Made by a program: the position numbers and the translations under genes
The notes under the pieces: generated by a model
What the model was told of the DNA's origin: nothing
Databases searched by the model: none
The model's input: only the letters and a program-made list of their open reading frames with translations
Part shown: piece by piece, positions 1 to 8,989 of the stretch
How the letters are laid out: each line of letters starts with the position of its first letter
How positions within the stretch are numbered: position 1 is the stretch's first letter
DNA from: Coemansia sp. RSA 1804
Taxonomy: Eukaryota > Kickxellomycota > Kickxellomycetes > Kickxellales > Kickxellaceae
NCBI GenBank assembly: GCA_027578815.1
Contig: JANBTH010000701.1
Span: 1-12,504 of the forward strand
Direction of reading: 5' to 3'
DNA length: 12,504 bases

Positions 1-161
1 GTGAGATCCGGAATGCTCCTTCGTGCTTCAATGTAACAGCATCGCCCCAAGCACTCTAAACCCCTCCTCGCAAACGATGTCGTCTATTCATCTCTTTCTT
101 TCTTAGTAATAAATAGTGTATTTTAGCTAGCCAATCTATCAACTATCGAATCTCTACAGCG
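1..161. other. Left-edge flank, possible tail of an unseen gene
   Basis: This is the region downstream of the minus-strand SET gene. On the plus strand one frame is open from base 3 to a TAA at about 57-59 (18 codons). Another is open from base 1 to a TAA at about 34-36. Either could be the 3' end of a convergent plus-strand gene that begins outside the window, but so short a stretch is easily open by chance. The remaining 100 bases are pyrimidine-rich on the plus strand. I see no RNA gene or clear terminator. Confidence 0.2.
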
Positions 162-2093
162 TTATGACGAAAATGCGGTTACAATGTTTTGGTACAGCTT
201 TACACAGCGTTTCAGAACACTTCTTTCGTTCTCGCGTAGTTGTTTGGCCAACATCCACCGTAAAGCGATATTATCATCTGCGTTTCCAGTAGGACACTGA
301 CCCAGTACCCGTTCATCACCAGATACGTCGGCCAGACGCATCTCGGTCAACTGGACCACGACGCGACATACAGATGCTATCGTGGACTTTTTAATGGACA
401 GATCAGTCGCTTTGCTAGCCTCGCGATAGACAGTCTGGATCGATGCACCAGCGTCAATCCTGTCTTGGAATGCAGTCCAGTAGCTGCGCACGCGCGGAAA
501 GTAGTGCATGAAAACACTTTGCGATCCGGCAACCTGAGAAAAAGTGTCCTCTTCTGTCAGCCCCAGAACAAGTAGTGCAGCGAGATTAAGATCGGGATGA
601 CCAGGTGCATCGATGGAAAGCGTGACCATGGTGTCTCCGGCGGATTCATCCTCTTCCGATTCATCGTCCGAGTCATCATTCTCACCGTGGCCAGATGTAG
701 GGTGATCGCTTTCGGACTCTTCGTCAGAGTCTTCTTCCTCGTCTGCATCATCCTCCTCTTCAATTCCCTTAGCCCGATGACACGGCTCCATAACATCAGC
801 ATACAAGTCAATTAACTGACCAACTTCGGAAGCCCGCTTTTCAGATACTTGCTTAGCCAGCGCGTTAAGGACTTGCTCTGTGTCAAGCGAAACGGAATCG
901 AATAGGTTGCTGGTGTCGCAAAACCCATATCGATGCAAAAGAGCAGCAGAGCTATGCTTTCCGTAGGTGTTGAAGACTTCATGCTTGGCCTTGCAAGGTT
1001 TGAATACGACGATATCAAGCGTATCAATCGTCTCATCCTCATCTTCGTCTCCATCCCCATCCTCGTCTTCACCACTCTCGCTTTGACTGTCGGCTTGACT
1101 TTGACTAGAATGCACATCATCTGCGATCGGATTGTTATTTTCGTCCAGAAGCAAAGGAAGCTCCTCGCCTGGTTCCTCGTCGCTATCTTCTTCTTCTTCT
1201 TCTTCATGGTCACTATCGTCTTCCCATCCGCTACCTCCATTGCTGTCTGCATCCCCATGGCTGTGTTCTGAAGCCATACTAGCATCGTCATCAACGTCGC
1301 TATCATCCCCGTCCTCGTCCTCGTTCTCTGCATCGCTTTCCATACCGGCAGTGTGCTCACATCCAAATGCTTCGCCACACAATGGACATACCATCTCTTC
1401 ACTCTCTATGTGAACGTTTTCGGAATTTGTCTTGTGGTTAAATATGTCCGCAAAAGGAACCATCGAGCTTCCCCTATGAACATCAACTAGAAACGCACGC
1501 GAGGAAGCAAGGCTGGCAATCCTAAGGAAGCATTTATAGTCGTCCCAGACAATCCCGTTTTGAGAAATAAATATTAACGGATTTCTGGTCACCACTTCCT
1601 GAAGACGACCAAAGTCTCTCTTTAGCCCAGCCTCGTCTCTTTCAACCATCCTTAACGCATCCGTTCCCTGGAGCCATTTTCTTGATCTTGCATCCCACAG
1701 AAGAGGAACATCAGCGCACTCGGGCAGCGACTGCAAGTAGCCATACCAGGGACTCTGCCGTCCCTGCGACATCTCGTACATTATTGCCATGTGCAGAGCC
1801 AACGTGTCGCCTATCTGCTCTTCAAACAGCAGAGAGGCCAGAGCGCTGGTCGCTGCAGAGAGAACCGCAGACTTGGGAATAACCACAAGTGGTTCGCCAT
1901 CTCGTAGATCGCGACGGGCAATAACGCCATACCCATCTTCTGAGACAATATTGCTCTTACTCTTTGATTTCAATGCCTTCTTGTATGATACGATGTCTAT
2001 TGCTTCTTGGTTAAACGTAACCTTGTTCTCCTCGAACCATTCCAGGAGGACGCTTAGCTTGTCTGCGCTGTCACCAGCCTTATTTACTGTCAT
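162..2093 (-). CDS. SET-domain protein lysine N-methyltransferase (Rkm/Set10/SETD6-like)
   Basis: Single-exon gene of 643 aa, from ATG at 2093-2091 to TAA at 164-162. Seen: the SET N-terminal GYGVIARRDL motif at residues 54-63; the SET-C motif MVPFADIFNH at 211-220, with the NH pair that helps bind the methyl donor; and EVFNTYG at 372-378 followed by a LLHRYGF block at 385-391. Y377 aligns with the catalytic tyrosine of the class. Residues from about 500 onward fit the helical substrate-binding C-terminal domain of the Rubisco-methyltransferase/SETD6/Rkm class. By family knowledge these enzymes methylate lysines of ribosomal proteins or other non-histone targets using S-adenosylmethionine. 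The exact substrate cannot be read from the sequence. Two features enlarge it: a very acidic low-complexity insert at about 252-356 and a second acidic stretch at about 444-487. A Cys/His cluster (C236, C239, C245, H247) just after the NH motif could bind zinc. The Som1-like gene lies upstream on the same strand, 322 bp away. I am confident of the superfamily, less so of the subfamily. Confidence 0.9.
   Translation of the reverse strand: MTVNKAGDSADKLSVLLEWFEENKVTFNQEAIDIVSYKKALKSKSKSNIVSEDGYGVIARRDLRDGEPLVVIPKSAVLSAATSALASLLFEEQIGDTLALHMAIMYEMSQGRQSPWYGYLQSLPECADVPLLWDARSRKWLQGTDALRMVERDEAGLKRDFGRLQEVVTRNPLIFISQNGIVWDDYKCFLRIASLASSRAFLVDVHRGSSMVPFADIFNHKTNSENVHIESEEMVCPLCGEAFGCEHTAGMESDAENEDEDGDDSDVDDDASMASEHSHGDADSNGGSGWEDDSDHEEEEEEDSDEEPGEELPLLLDENNNPIADDVHSSQSQADSQSESGEDEDGDGDEDEDETIDTLDIVVFKPCKAKHEVFNTYGKHSSAALLHRYGFCDTSNLFDSVSLDTEQVLNALAKQVSEKRASEVGQLIDLYADVMEPCHRAKGIEEEDDADEEEDSDEESESDHPTSGHGENDDSDDESEEDESAGDTMVTLSIDAPGHPDLNLAALLVLGLTEEDTFSQVAGSQSVFMHYFPRVRSYWTAFQDRIDAGASIQTVYREASKATDLSIKKSTIASVCRVVVQLTEMRLADVSGDERVLGQCPTGNADDNIALRWMLAKQLRENERSVLKRCVKLYQNIVTAFSS
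1188..1205 (-). repeat. (TTC)6 trinucleotide run inside the SET gene
   Basis: Six perfect TTC units on the plus strand read as GAA codons on the coding strand and give the six-glutamate run at residues 297-302. The surrounding 1020-1340 is rich in GAA, GAT and GAC codons and makes the acidic insert. Such a run is prone to length change by slippage in whole codons. Confidence 0.8.
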
Positions 2094-2415
2094 GCTGCGT
2101 CAACAAAATTCTGCAAACGTCGAATTTTTTATTATTGTTGTTCTATGCGAGATCGAAATAGGATGTTGACCATATGAGAAAGGAGGCGTGTCAAAGCGGC
2201 AAAGAGGAGAGGATAGAATAGTACATGGGTTAGGCTAGAAAAGAAAGAAAAGAGAAGGAAGACCAAACAGATCGCAAACACCGCTCAGTGCTTTGCTCCA
2301 TAAAGCGTGTAGAGGAAAATTTTTTAAAAGAAGGTGCTTGATCTGATTGTGATAAACCAAACCAGCAAATTTACGGCCTTTCCTTGGCTTTGGGATCTAA
2401 AATAAGATCAGGTTT
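2094..2415 (-). other. Spacer between the two minus-strand genes
   Basis: 322 bp that must hold the 3' UTR of the Som1-like gene and the promoter and 5' UTR of the SET gene. On the minus strand an AATAAA hexamer lies at 2133-2128, about 283 bp past the Som1-like stop and only 35 bp before the SET start codon. It could be a polyadenylation signal, which would leave almost no separate SET promoter, or simply AT-rich chance. The plus strand at 2180-2270 is purine-rich. I see no gene here. Confidence 0.4.
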
Positions 2416-2646
2416 CTATGCACCGAGCTTATTGCTGAGGTTCTGGATATCAACAAAAACACCGTTTTCAAGAACCATCTCCACCCTGGGCTGTTGTGGA
2501 CACTTTTTGAATAGGCGGTTAAACGACTTGCATACAATATTTGTCGGGTGCTTCACGCACGTGTATCCTGGGATTGTGTACAGCACACACTCGCCGGATG
2601 GATCGGACTGTCTTTGGGAGCGCTCGGTCCCGGTAGAAGACGGCAT
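2416..2646 (-). CDS. som1: Som1-like twin-CX9C protein, mitochondrial inner membrane peptidase subunit
   Basis: A 76-aa protein from ATG at 2646-2644 to TAG at 2418-2416. A TTG six codons further upstream is in frame but is not a likely eukaryotic start. Seen: four cysteines, C20, C30, C39 and C49, spaced as C-x9-C, x8, C-x9-C, with the block CKSFNRLFKKC at 39-49. From memory, yeast Som1 (about 74 aa) has the same spacing and a closely similar CxPFKRLFxxC block. By family knowledge Som1 works with the Imp1/Imp2 inner membrane peptidase, which removes sorting signals from intermembrane-space proteins. Twin-CX9C proteins are usually oxidised by Mia40 and need no cleavable presequence, and none is visible here. 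The N-terminal 19 residues are polar and probably disordered. The gene is divergent from the Rcd1/CNOT9 gene, with start codons 493 bp apart. Another small twin-CX9C family cannot be fully excluded, but the RLF-x2-C block favours Som1. Confidence 0.75.
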   Translation of the reverse strand: MPSSTGTERSQRQSDPSGECVLYTIPGYTCVKHPTNIVCKSFNRLFKKCPQQPRVEMVLENGVFVDIQNLSNKLGA

Positions 2647-3139
2647 TTTTGTTGCAATTGACAAGATAGCAACAGCTAATATAGACGAAGCAGACCTTTA
2701 TATTTGATTTACAAAGACAAAAATTTCGGAACAAAACAGCTAAGGAAAGAAAAGAAAAACTGTGTGCCCAACCCAATTCGCCTGCAAGAACAAAAACCAA
2801 ATAAGCTTTCTCTAAGCCAGTTAAGGCACAGTCAGTCAGAAGAAGAGTGGTAAAAATACATGCGCTTGAGTTTGGAAGTTTTTGTGGGTTTACCACAAAA
2901 CACTTTTTCTTCACCGCCATCTCTCAATCAATCTCTATAACTCAATCTGACTTCTTTCATTACGTACACTACTTCTTTTTAATAAGGATAGAAGGACGAA
3001 TAGCAACAGCGCACTAAGAGGAACAAATATTGCACTTTACAAATGCGAATTGTCTTTTCTTTTTAACTTGCCTTTGTTTTTTTACTAGTATCTCTCCTTT
3101 TATCTTTTCAATCTTCATTCTTTACCCGGAGGCGGTAGA
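2647..3139. promoter_or_regulatory. Divergent promoter region, Som1-like gene and Rcd1/CNOT9 gene
   Basis: 493 bp between two start codons that point away from each other, so it must hold both promoters. On the minus strand, ATATAAAG at about 2703-2696 is a TATA-like element some 50-60 bp before the Som1-like ATG. On the plus strand, 3050-3130 is strongly pyrimidine-rich just before the Rcd1 ATG, a common pattern in fungal promoters and 5' UTRs. A long minus-strand open frame crossing this region (2519-2920) overlaps the Som1-like gene in another frame and is treated as chance. Transcription start sites are not visible. Confidence 0.5.
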
Positions 3140-4279
3140 ATGAACAATAGTGGCAGCACGGAAATCGAGGTGTATCACAATTTCGAGCCTTCTGTCAACA
3201 GTCATTTCTATGCCCAGCAGCAAAAACATCGCGAGCAGCAACAACCGGCTTTACCATTATACTCTAAAAACAGTGCGACAATGAATTACCAGAATCAAAT
3301 GCTCTACTCGCGACCTGGCGGCCAGCAAAACACTGCTGCATCTAGCACGATGCTGAATGGGATGTTTGCTGGTCCGGCGGCGACAAATGGCGGAAACAGC
3401 ACTGGTACCGCCGCCATTATTGAGAGTGGGAATGGGGCAGGAAATCATCAGACAGCAACTACAACGTCGAATTCGGACAACGAAGTGCTGTACCAGCTCA
3501 TGCTGGAGCTGTTTTCTCTGAACAACCGCGAGCAGGCTCTAGCAGAGCTTAGTCGGAGACGCGATCAGAACCCGGACTTGGGGGTCGCCCTGTGGAACTC
3601 GTATGGCGTAATGACAATACTGTACCAGGAGATCATTGCCATATATCCATTACTCAACCCACCAGCTCTCACCATGCCCGTGTCCAACCGCGCATGCAAT
3701 TCGCTGGCTCTTCTCCAGCTTGTTGCCACCCATGAGCAGACACGTATGCAGCTTCTTAAAGCAAACGTGCCACAGCTTCTTTACCCCTTTTTGAGCACAA
3801 CAAGCAAGGCCAAGCAGTACGACAATCTGCGGCTGACAAGCCTTGGTGTCATTGGCGCTTTGGTCAAATACGACAACCACGAAGTCATCAACTTTTTTGT
3901 TGCCACAGAGTTCTTGCCGCTGTGTCTCAAAATTATGGACATTGGTAGCGAGCTGTGCAAGGTGGTGGCCACCTTTATCTTCCAAAAGATAATTCTGGAC
4001 GATGGGGGCTTTCACTACGTTACCTCGCACCCAAAGAGACTACACACGGTGCTTGTTATTCTCAACAACGTAATAAACCAGATGGTTGCGGCTCCTTCGG
4101 GCAGGCTGCTGAAGAGCGTGACAAAATGTCTTATTCGTCTTGCGGACAACGACAAGGCCAAGGAGGAGATGCATGATGGAATTACAGAGCATTTGCGCGA
4201 TTCAACGTTTGTTCAGGTTCTCGCGGAGGACGTTGCGTATAGACGTCTGGTTTACCAGCTGATAATGAAGCTAGCATAG
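3140..4279 (+). CDS. CCR4-NOT complex subunit Rcd1/Caf40/CNOT9
   Basis: Single-exon gene of 379 aa, from ATG at 3140 to TAG at 4277-4279. Residues 1-114 are a low-complexity Q/N/S/T-rich tail (QQQ runs at 26-35), probably disordered. From about residue 115 to the end is a full Rcd1 (Cell differentiation, armadillo-like) domain. Landmarks are NPPALT at 173-178, SNRACNSLALLQ at 182-193, the near-invariant RLTSLGVIGALVK at 231-243, EVINFF at 248-253 and the GSEL/ATFI/LDD segment at 269-288. By family knowledge this subunit binds the central NOT1 scaffold of CCR4-NOT, has a surface for nucleic acid or tryptophan-containing partners, and helps direct mRNA deadenylation and translational repression in the cytoplasm. 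Nothing in the domain looks broken. In-frame stops upstream and the strong Rcd1 match support this start, although a second Met at residue 48 could also initiate. The subunit is generally found in eukaryotes, so it says little about lineage. Confidence 0.96.
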   Translation: MNNSGSTEIEVYHNFEPSVNSHFYAQQQKHREQQQPALPLYSKNSATMNYQNQMLYSRPGGQQNTAASSTMLNGMFAGPAATNGGNSTGTAAIIESGNGAGNHQTATTTSNSDNEVLYQLMLELFSLNNREQALAELSRRRDQNPDLGVALWNSYGVMTILYQEIIAIYPLLNPPALTMPVSNRACNSLALLQLVATHEQTRMQLLKANVPQLLYPFLSTTSKAKQYDNLRLTSLGVIGALVKYDNHEVINFFVATEFLPLCLKIMDIGSELCKVVATFIFQKIILDDGGFHYVTSHPKRLHTVLVILNNVINQMVAAPSGRLLKSVTKCLIRLADNDKAKEEMHDGITEHLRDSTFVQVLAEDVAYRRLVYQLIMKLA

Positions 4280-7200
4280 TCAAGTGCGTTGGCGTCTGCT
4301 TTGCCGTGCTCTTCTCCTCTCTCGCCCATTATAAGAGATGAAAACAGGCTTATATATGCACTATGATACAAACAAATCAAATCAAAACAAAACAATGTAC
4401 TGGTTGCAAACCGCCTTGCTACATATTATTTTTATCTTCAATTGTTTTATTGTCAACGTCTCTTTCTTTTTCTTTTTCTTCTTCTTTCGTAGTTGTTGCT
4501 AATAGTCTTTCTCTTTTTTATTGTTGCAAATTTATGCCCTCTACTATTACAAATTCCAATATTCTAGAATTTGTAGAAACACATGTTCACCTTGCTTCTT
4601 TGTGTTGCATCACTCAGTGAGTGACAGCCACGTCTGTATTTTCAAAGTGGAAATTAAGGTTTGCGATGTGGGCTACCTCAAAGAACCCAGTCATGTATTT
4701 AGGGCCCTGTTTCTCTTGATTTTTTTGTTTATTCAGAAAACAAACATGAAAAGACATCTCTGCTGGAGTGAGTAGTAAACAGCATTTGACGATCGCCCAA
4801 AGAACCAAAAGAGAGCAAAGACGGAAGAAATAAGACATCCAATGCACATGTTCAATCGAATTTAATGGAAGGGTTTGTTCAACCACATCGTGCTCACTTG
4901 ACATTGATGCGGAATGGATAACACAAGGTTTTCCATGCCCACCCTTATTTATTTCCCGAATAAGGCAGCCAGTTTCTTTATATGCTTGTTTGTTTACATT
5001 GCGTAGAACAATCAAACACGCATAAATCTAACAAAAAGCAGAAATATACGACTACGTGGTGCATGGTTGCAAGCTAATTGCATGCTATTCCATCGCCCTA
5101 TGTGACTTTATGTGCACCGTGCATAAACAAGTGCGCAGTATGTCTTTCTTTTATCCACAAACTGTCAGAAGCAAAACAAACAAGTAGCCACAAACATAAA
5201 TTGCAATGCTAGTGATGCGGGTTGTTTTTTGTTTTGTTTTTATTTCTTTTCTATCTTTATCAGAAAATCATTGGAATGCTTACTCTGACTACGTATGTTA
5301 TACTGGGTGCATATACACCTAAATTTAGCAGTGTGCGTGCATACATGATTGACTTGGATTATAGACAAGCCTTTATCTTTTTGAGCTGGATATATCCACT
5401 TTGCACCTGCAGCAAGGGCCAATAAATCAGCGGCAATTATTACTTCTCCATCCATCAAGGGCAGTGACGTACACATTGGTTTTACTTTGCTCATTTGTAT
5501 GCGTATCATACCGACTAAGACTTAATTGCATTGATCTGACGACTTGGATTGATTTGGGCTATTGCACAGGGAAAAGACATAGCAGATGTATTTATACATT
5601 TTGCTAGCTGTTTCTTCAAATGTATAATAATGGCAACAAAGACACGTGGGGGATATACAGTGCATTTGCCTCACAGTTACTTGATCAGCACAAGCCCCTA
5701 ATTATTTTTCTTGCTTTTATTCCGTATATTGTTAGTTTAGGCGCGAAGGAAAGGATCTGCCAGTGCATTGCATTTTGCCTGCAAATAAAGGAAAAATATC
5801 CTATTGTTTCTGAGCGGGTCACATAAACTATGCAGCAGCTCACAGCAATAGAAATTGAAGTAAAATGACCTTGGTGTTAGATTGTTTGTGGTTTGTTGTC
5901 TGAGAATGACATTACATTATTCCTTGAAAAATAAGACAAAACAAAATAGATTCCATACTCGGCAGTGTGACGAATTATCTGAAACATATCCTTTTATTGA
6001 CATCCCCAAACTAAACATGAAATACCAGTACTCATCATTTATCTTCACAATCCACTGTGACAAAATAAAAAAGTAATTATCTTGCACATGGATAGAGTGA
6101 TTTACAAAGACTATTGCAGAGTTAGGATCACATAACTGTTGCCTTTTTTATCTAATTACAGTTGACCAATATGTGCACTTTCACTAGCCCAAATAAATGC
6201 AGGCTCTGTGCATAAAAATGAACCCCAAGGATATTTATTTGCCACATTTCACATGTGGTGTTTTATTTATACATTTCGCTTTTCTATTTTTATTCTGATT
6301 TGACTTGATTATGCTACCCTTTCGGCCTTTATTGAACAATAAGATTGATTTTAATTAGACAAAAAAGACAGCCATACCTTTCTTACGCCAAGAGTAGGTA
6401 ATTGCAATCCAAAGTCGATTATCCTGCCTTTTATAATTATTATGCTAAATAGTTATGCTTTTATTTGTTTTAGCGTAAAATGGTATTATTGCCGTTTTAA
6501 CGTAGGTCCTTATTTTTGCCGAAAAGTACAGTTTGGATTATTAGCAAATTTTCATTGCTTCTCCTTTGCTTGGACCTTTAAAACCCCTACTACACTTTTA
6601 GAGCAAACCCGCACTTCAAATATATCGTAAGAATTTTCATTATAAGCAATGACAAATGAAAACATGACCACCAATCATAAAAATAACCGGAGATTATGTA
6701 ATTACCAGCACAGCTATTATTGTTTACTTTGGTTAATGCCAAATGCCAAATGACACGGAAACTTTTCAAAAAAAGCTGCCAACATTCCAACGGAGAATTA
6801 AGCGCAACACCATTGTTCTTAAACTGTTTTCCAATAGAAATAACCCATACAAGCTCCAACAAAGAAGAAACAATGCAATGAATAAAGGAAGCAAAAGCTC
6901 TCTATCTGCTTCAATGTATTTCAAATTTTGCAAAATAAAATGCAACCGTGCCATAAACGTACTCACAAATGCAGCGTTACTTGGTCGAAATTGACAATTC
7001 TATTGGATTCCTTGCTACCAGCGTTGAACCTATTTACTTGCCGTTTATGCTTTAAAGAATAATTGCGCTGCAGATGCGCAGTATCTCACGCATACACCCC
7101 CTTTGGGCGTTGCGTCTATTGGCCAGTCTGGTTGCATTTTCCTGCTTACCAACAATAGAAATTTCCTACCTGCTGTAGAATGCATTTCGTTTTAAGCAAA

Positions 7201-8325
7201 ATCCAGACAATAACAGCAATACGGATATGGAGAAGAAGAATTTACGATTTTATAAGGATATATTGTGTTTTTCCACATCATGGGAATATCTCTCACGCAT
7301 TGGTTGCTGCTTGTTGGCTGCTGTAAGAGTAAAGCGGTTGGCACACATAAATTGGTCATTTTTTGTTTTATGTACTCTTCCCAATATTTGAAAGATAAAA
7401 TAGTATATTGGCTATATAGACAGATGCTACCTTTCACTTGCACAAAGGGGTAATCTCCCAATACCTACACTTCACACATCTGTGTTACTTATAATATGCA
7501 TATGACTTGTACGCCTTGTGCCCACTCCATGAAAAATCAAGACTGTCAGGTGGCTTAATATGTCATGTCTAAGCAAATGACACCACTGAGCAATCTAGTC
7601 ATCTTTTGTGTAGCTTACCTTATATCGGCAATGATCACCATCTTTCCATTAATAAAATTAAAGAAAACTTAGCAATAAAGTATAGAGATTGTGGTAGCAA
7701 GACTCCAACAGCACAGTGCATTATACGCATCTTCAGAAGGCATATAAAACACGTGTCCAAAGAAGCGCTGAATCCTGGTTTATATAATTTATTAAGTGTG
7801 TTGCCGCAGCTCCACTGTTCATATATTTCTTTTTCATTACCAATATTTATTTGCAAAGACAAAAGACTGATTGTGTTGACTGGAATGCCCAGTTGCTCTC
7901 ACGAATCTCGCATCTTTTGTTTCCTTTGCACACTATGCACGTATGACCTTAAAATAAATCCATGGCATGAGAAACAAACAACTGGATAGACAGAAAACAA
8001 AAGTGAAACCACGATACTTTTGCTTGTTGCTGTCCTTTTAGCGCATGACCTTGCTCTTTCTTGCTTTCAATGTTAAAAGAAAGCAAAGTGAACATACCAA
8101 TGCCGCGAAAGACAGCTTGCATTCCCTCTTAAAGGAAATGCATACAGCTCTTCTGTTTGCGTTTTCGGGTACATGGCTTCGTTATTTTACGCATTGTTGG
8201 TTTGCATGATACCATTATTAGCTTTCTCCATCGTAATCTTATACCATGGTGCACGCCATACGTTCAATAGAATAAGAATGTGATTAATCCAATTACGAGC
8301 GGAAATATGCATATCATTAAGAAAA

Positions 8326-8352
8326 CAACAACAACAACAAAAGTAGTTGTTG
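8326..8352. repeat. (CAA)5 run with adjoining 7-bp inverted repeat
   Basis: Five CAA units at 8326-8340. The last part, CAACAAC at 8332-8338, pairs with GTTGTTG at 8346-8352 across a 7-base loop. It is a simple repeat that by chance or slippage can form a weak hairpin, and I assign no function. Confidence 0.6.
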
Positions 8353-8599
8353 ACCAGAAAAAAGGCTTTATGTTGGGATATACGTTTGTCAAGTTGGCGG
8401 TACTAGATTGCATACTTGTCCATTGTGTTAATAGTTGTCCACTTTTAAATGAGCATGAACGTGTGTTATACCGAGTAGCCACAATGGTGGGGAATACGTC
8501 TAGGAATGTTGGGAAAGGGGTAAGGCATTTCACTTGTCCACAATGCTTAGAACAGCCTGCAAAATAAATATAGAAACATATTAAAAGAAAAAACAACAT

Positions 8600-8636
8600 C
8601 AGCAGCAACAACAACAAAGGCAAAAGCAAAGGCAAC
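8600..8636. repeat. CAG/CAA/GCAAAG low-complexity run
   Basis: A purine- and C-rich string of CAG and CAA units grading into repeated GCAAA(G/A) units. Read on the minus strand it yields the long leucine run of a spurious open frame at 8264-8635. It resembles the (CAA) run 260 bp upstream, and a shorter CAACAACAACAGG lies at about 8941-8953. Confidence 0.5.
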
Positions 8637-8989
8637 TACCATAGACACAATAGTGGTGCATAAATTGACTATTTGTATGGCTATCATATAAACAATATAC
8701 GGAACTATGAGCCGGTCCCTTTTCTTGCCTCTTACTCCGAACCTGACATATACAAAACAAAAAAGCTCAATGCCAAGCTAATATCGGCCTTTCAGCCTAA
8801 GAGTTGGCACCTAATCCAATTTGGCACAACCCACCGCCCAACGACATGTAATCTTTTGCCTCTAAGCAAAACTGTGTTGTACGCTGATATAGACGTTGTT
8901 ATTGTCTTTTTTGTTTTTAATGCTTGCTGGCAAGCAAATTGCAACAACAACAGGAGAATAGGACAAGTCCCCGACAAGATATCATATTC

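Larger units (their letters stand above)
4280..8989. other. Long AT-rich gene-poor stretch
   Basis: About 4.7 kb in which no open frame shows a protein family I recognise. The first few hundred bases hold the 3' end of the Rcd1 transcript. 4430-4530 is a T/C-rich low-complexity run, 5222-5260 is T-rich, and 6000-7500 is especially AT-rich. Most frames above 60 codons here are Cys-, Phe- and Ile-rich, typical of translated AT-rich non-coding DNA. The best minus-strand candidate is 5240-5509 (89 codons), discussed as a finding. I found no tRNA-like B box, rRNA, snRNA, terminal repeats or transposase fragment by eye. It may contain long non-coding RNAs, decayed mobile DNA or genes of many small exons that cannot be resolved by reading. 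Confidence 0.45.

Noticed and set aside
557..1413. Several long open frames overlapping the SET gene (both strands)
   Set aside because: They are shadows of the acidic GAA/GAT-rich coding stretch, which lacks stops in other frames, and their translations are monotone Met/Arg/Lys or Ser/Phe runs.
1682..2169. Plus-strand frames opposite the N-terminal part of the SET gene
   Set aside because: They lie antisense to a well-supported coding region and have no recognisable domain.
2647..2664. Upstream TTG start for the Som1-like gene (six extra residues)
   Set aside because: TTG is not a normal start in fungal nuclear genes, and the ATG at 2646 gives the usual family length.
2519..2920. 133-codon minus-strand frame overlapping the Som1-like gene and its promoter
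   Set aside because: It uses another frame over the Som1-like coding sequence, has Cys/Phe-rich noise composition, and matches no known family.
3650..4030. 126-codon minus-strand frame within the Rcd1 gene
   Set aside because: It is antisense to a highly conserved domain and has no domain of its own.
4562..4577. Heat-shock-element-like TTCTAGAA followed by GAA
   Set aside because: It has only two correctly spaced nGAAn units, lies downstream of the Rcd1 gene and not in a promoter, and is common by chance in AT-rich DNA.
7606..7989. 127-codon plus-strand frame
   Set aside because: It has a non-ATG start, is AT-rich, and has no domain or splice support.
8061..8086. 8-bp hairpin TTGCTTTC / GAAAGCAA with a 10-base loop
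   Set aside because: One or two hairpins of this size are expected by chance in the window, with no T-tract or gene end beside it.
8264..8635. 123-codon minus-strand frame with a leucine-rich 'signal peptide'
   Set aside because: The leucine run is just the reverse reading of the CAG/CAA low-complexity tracts.
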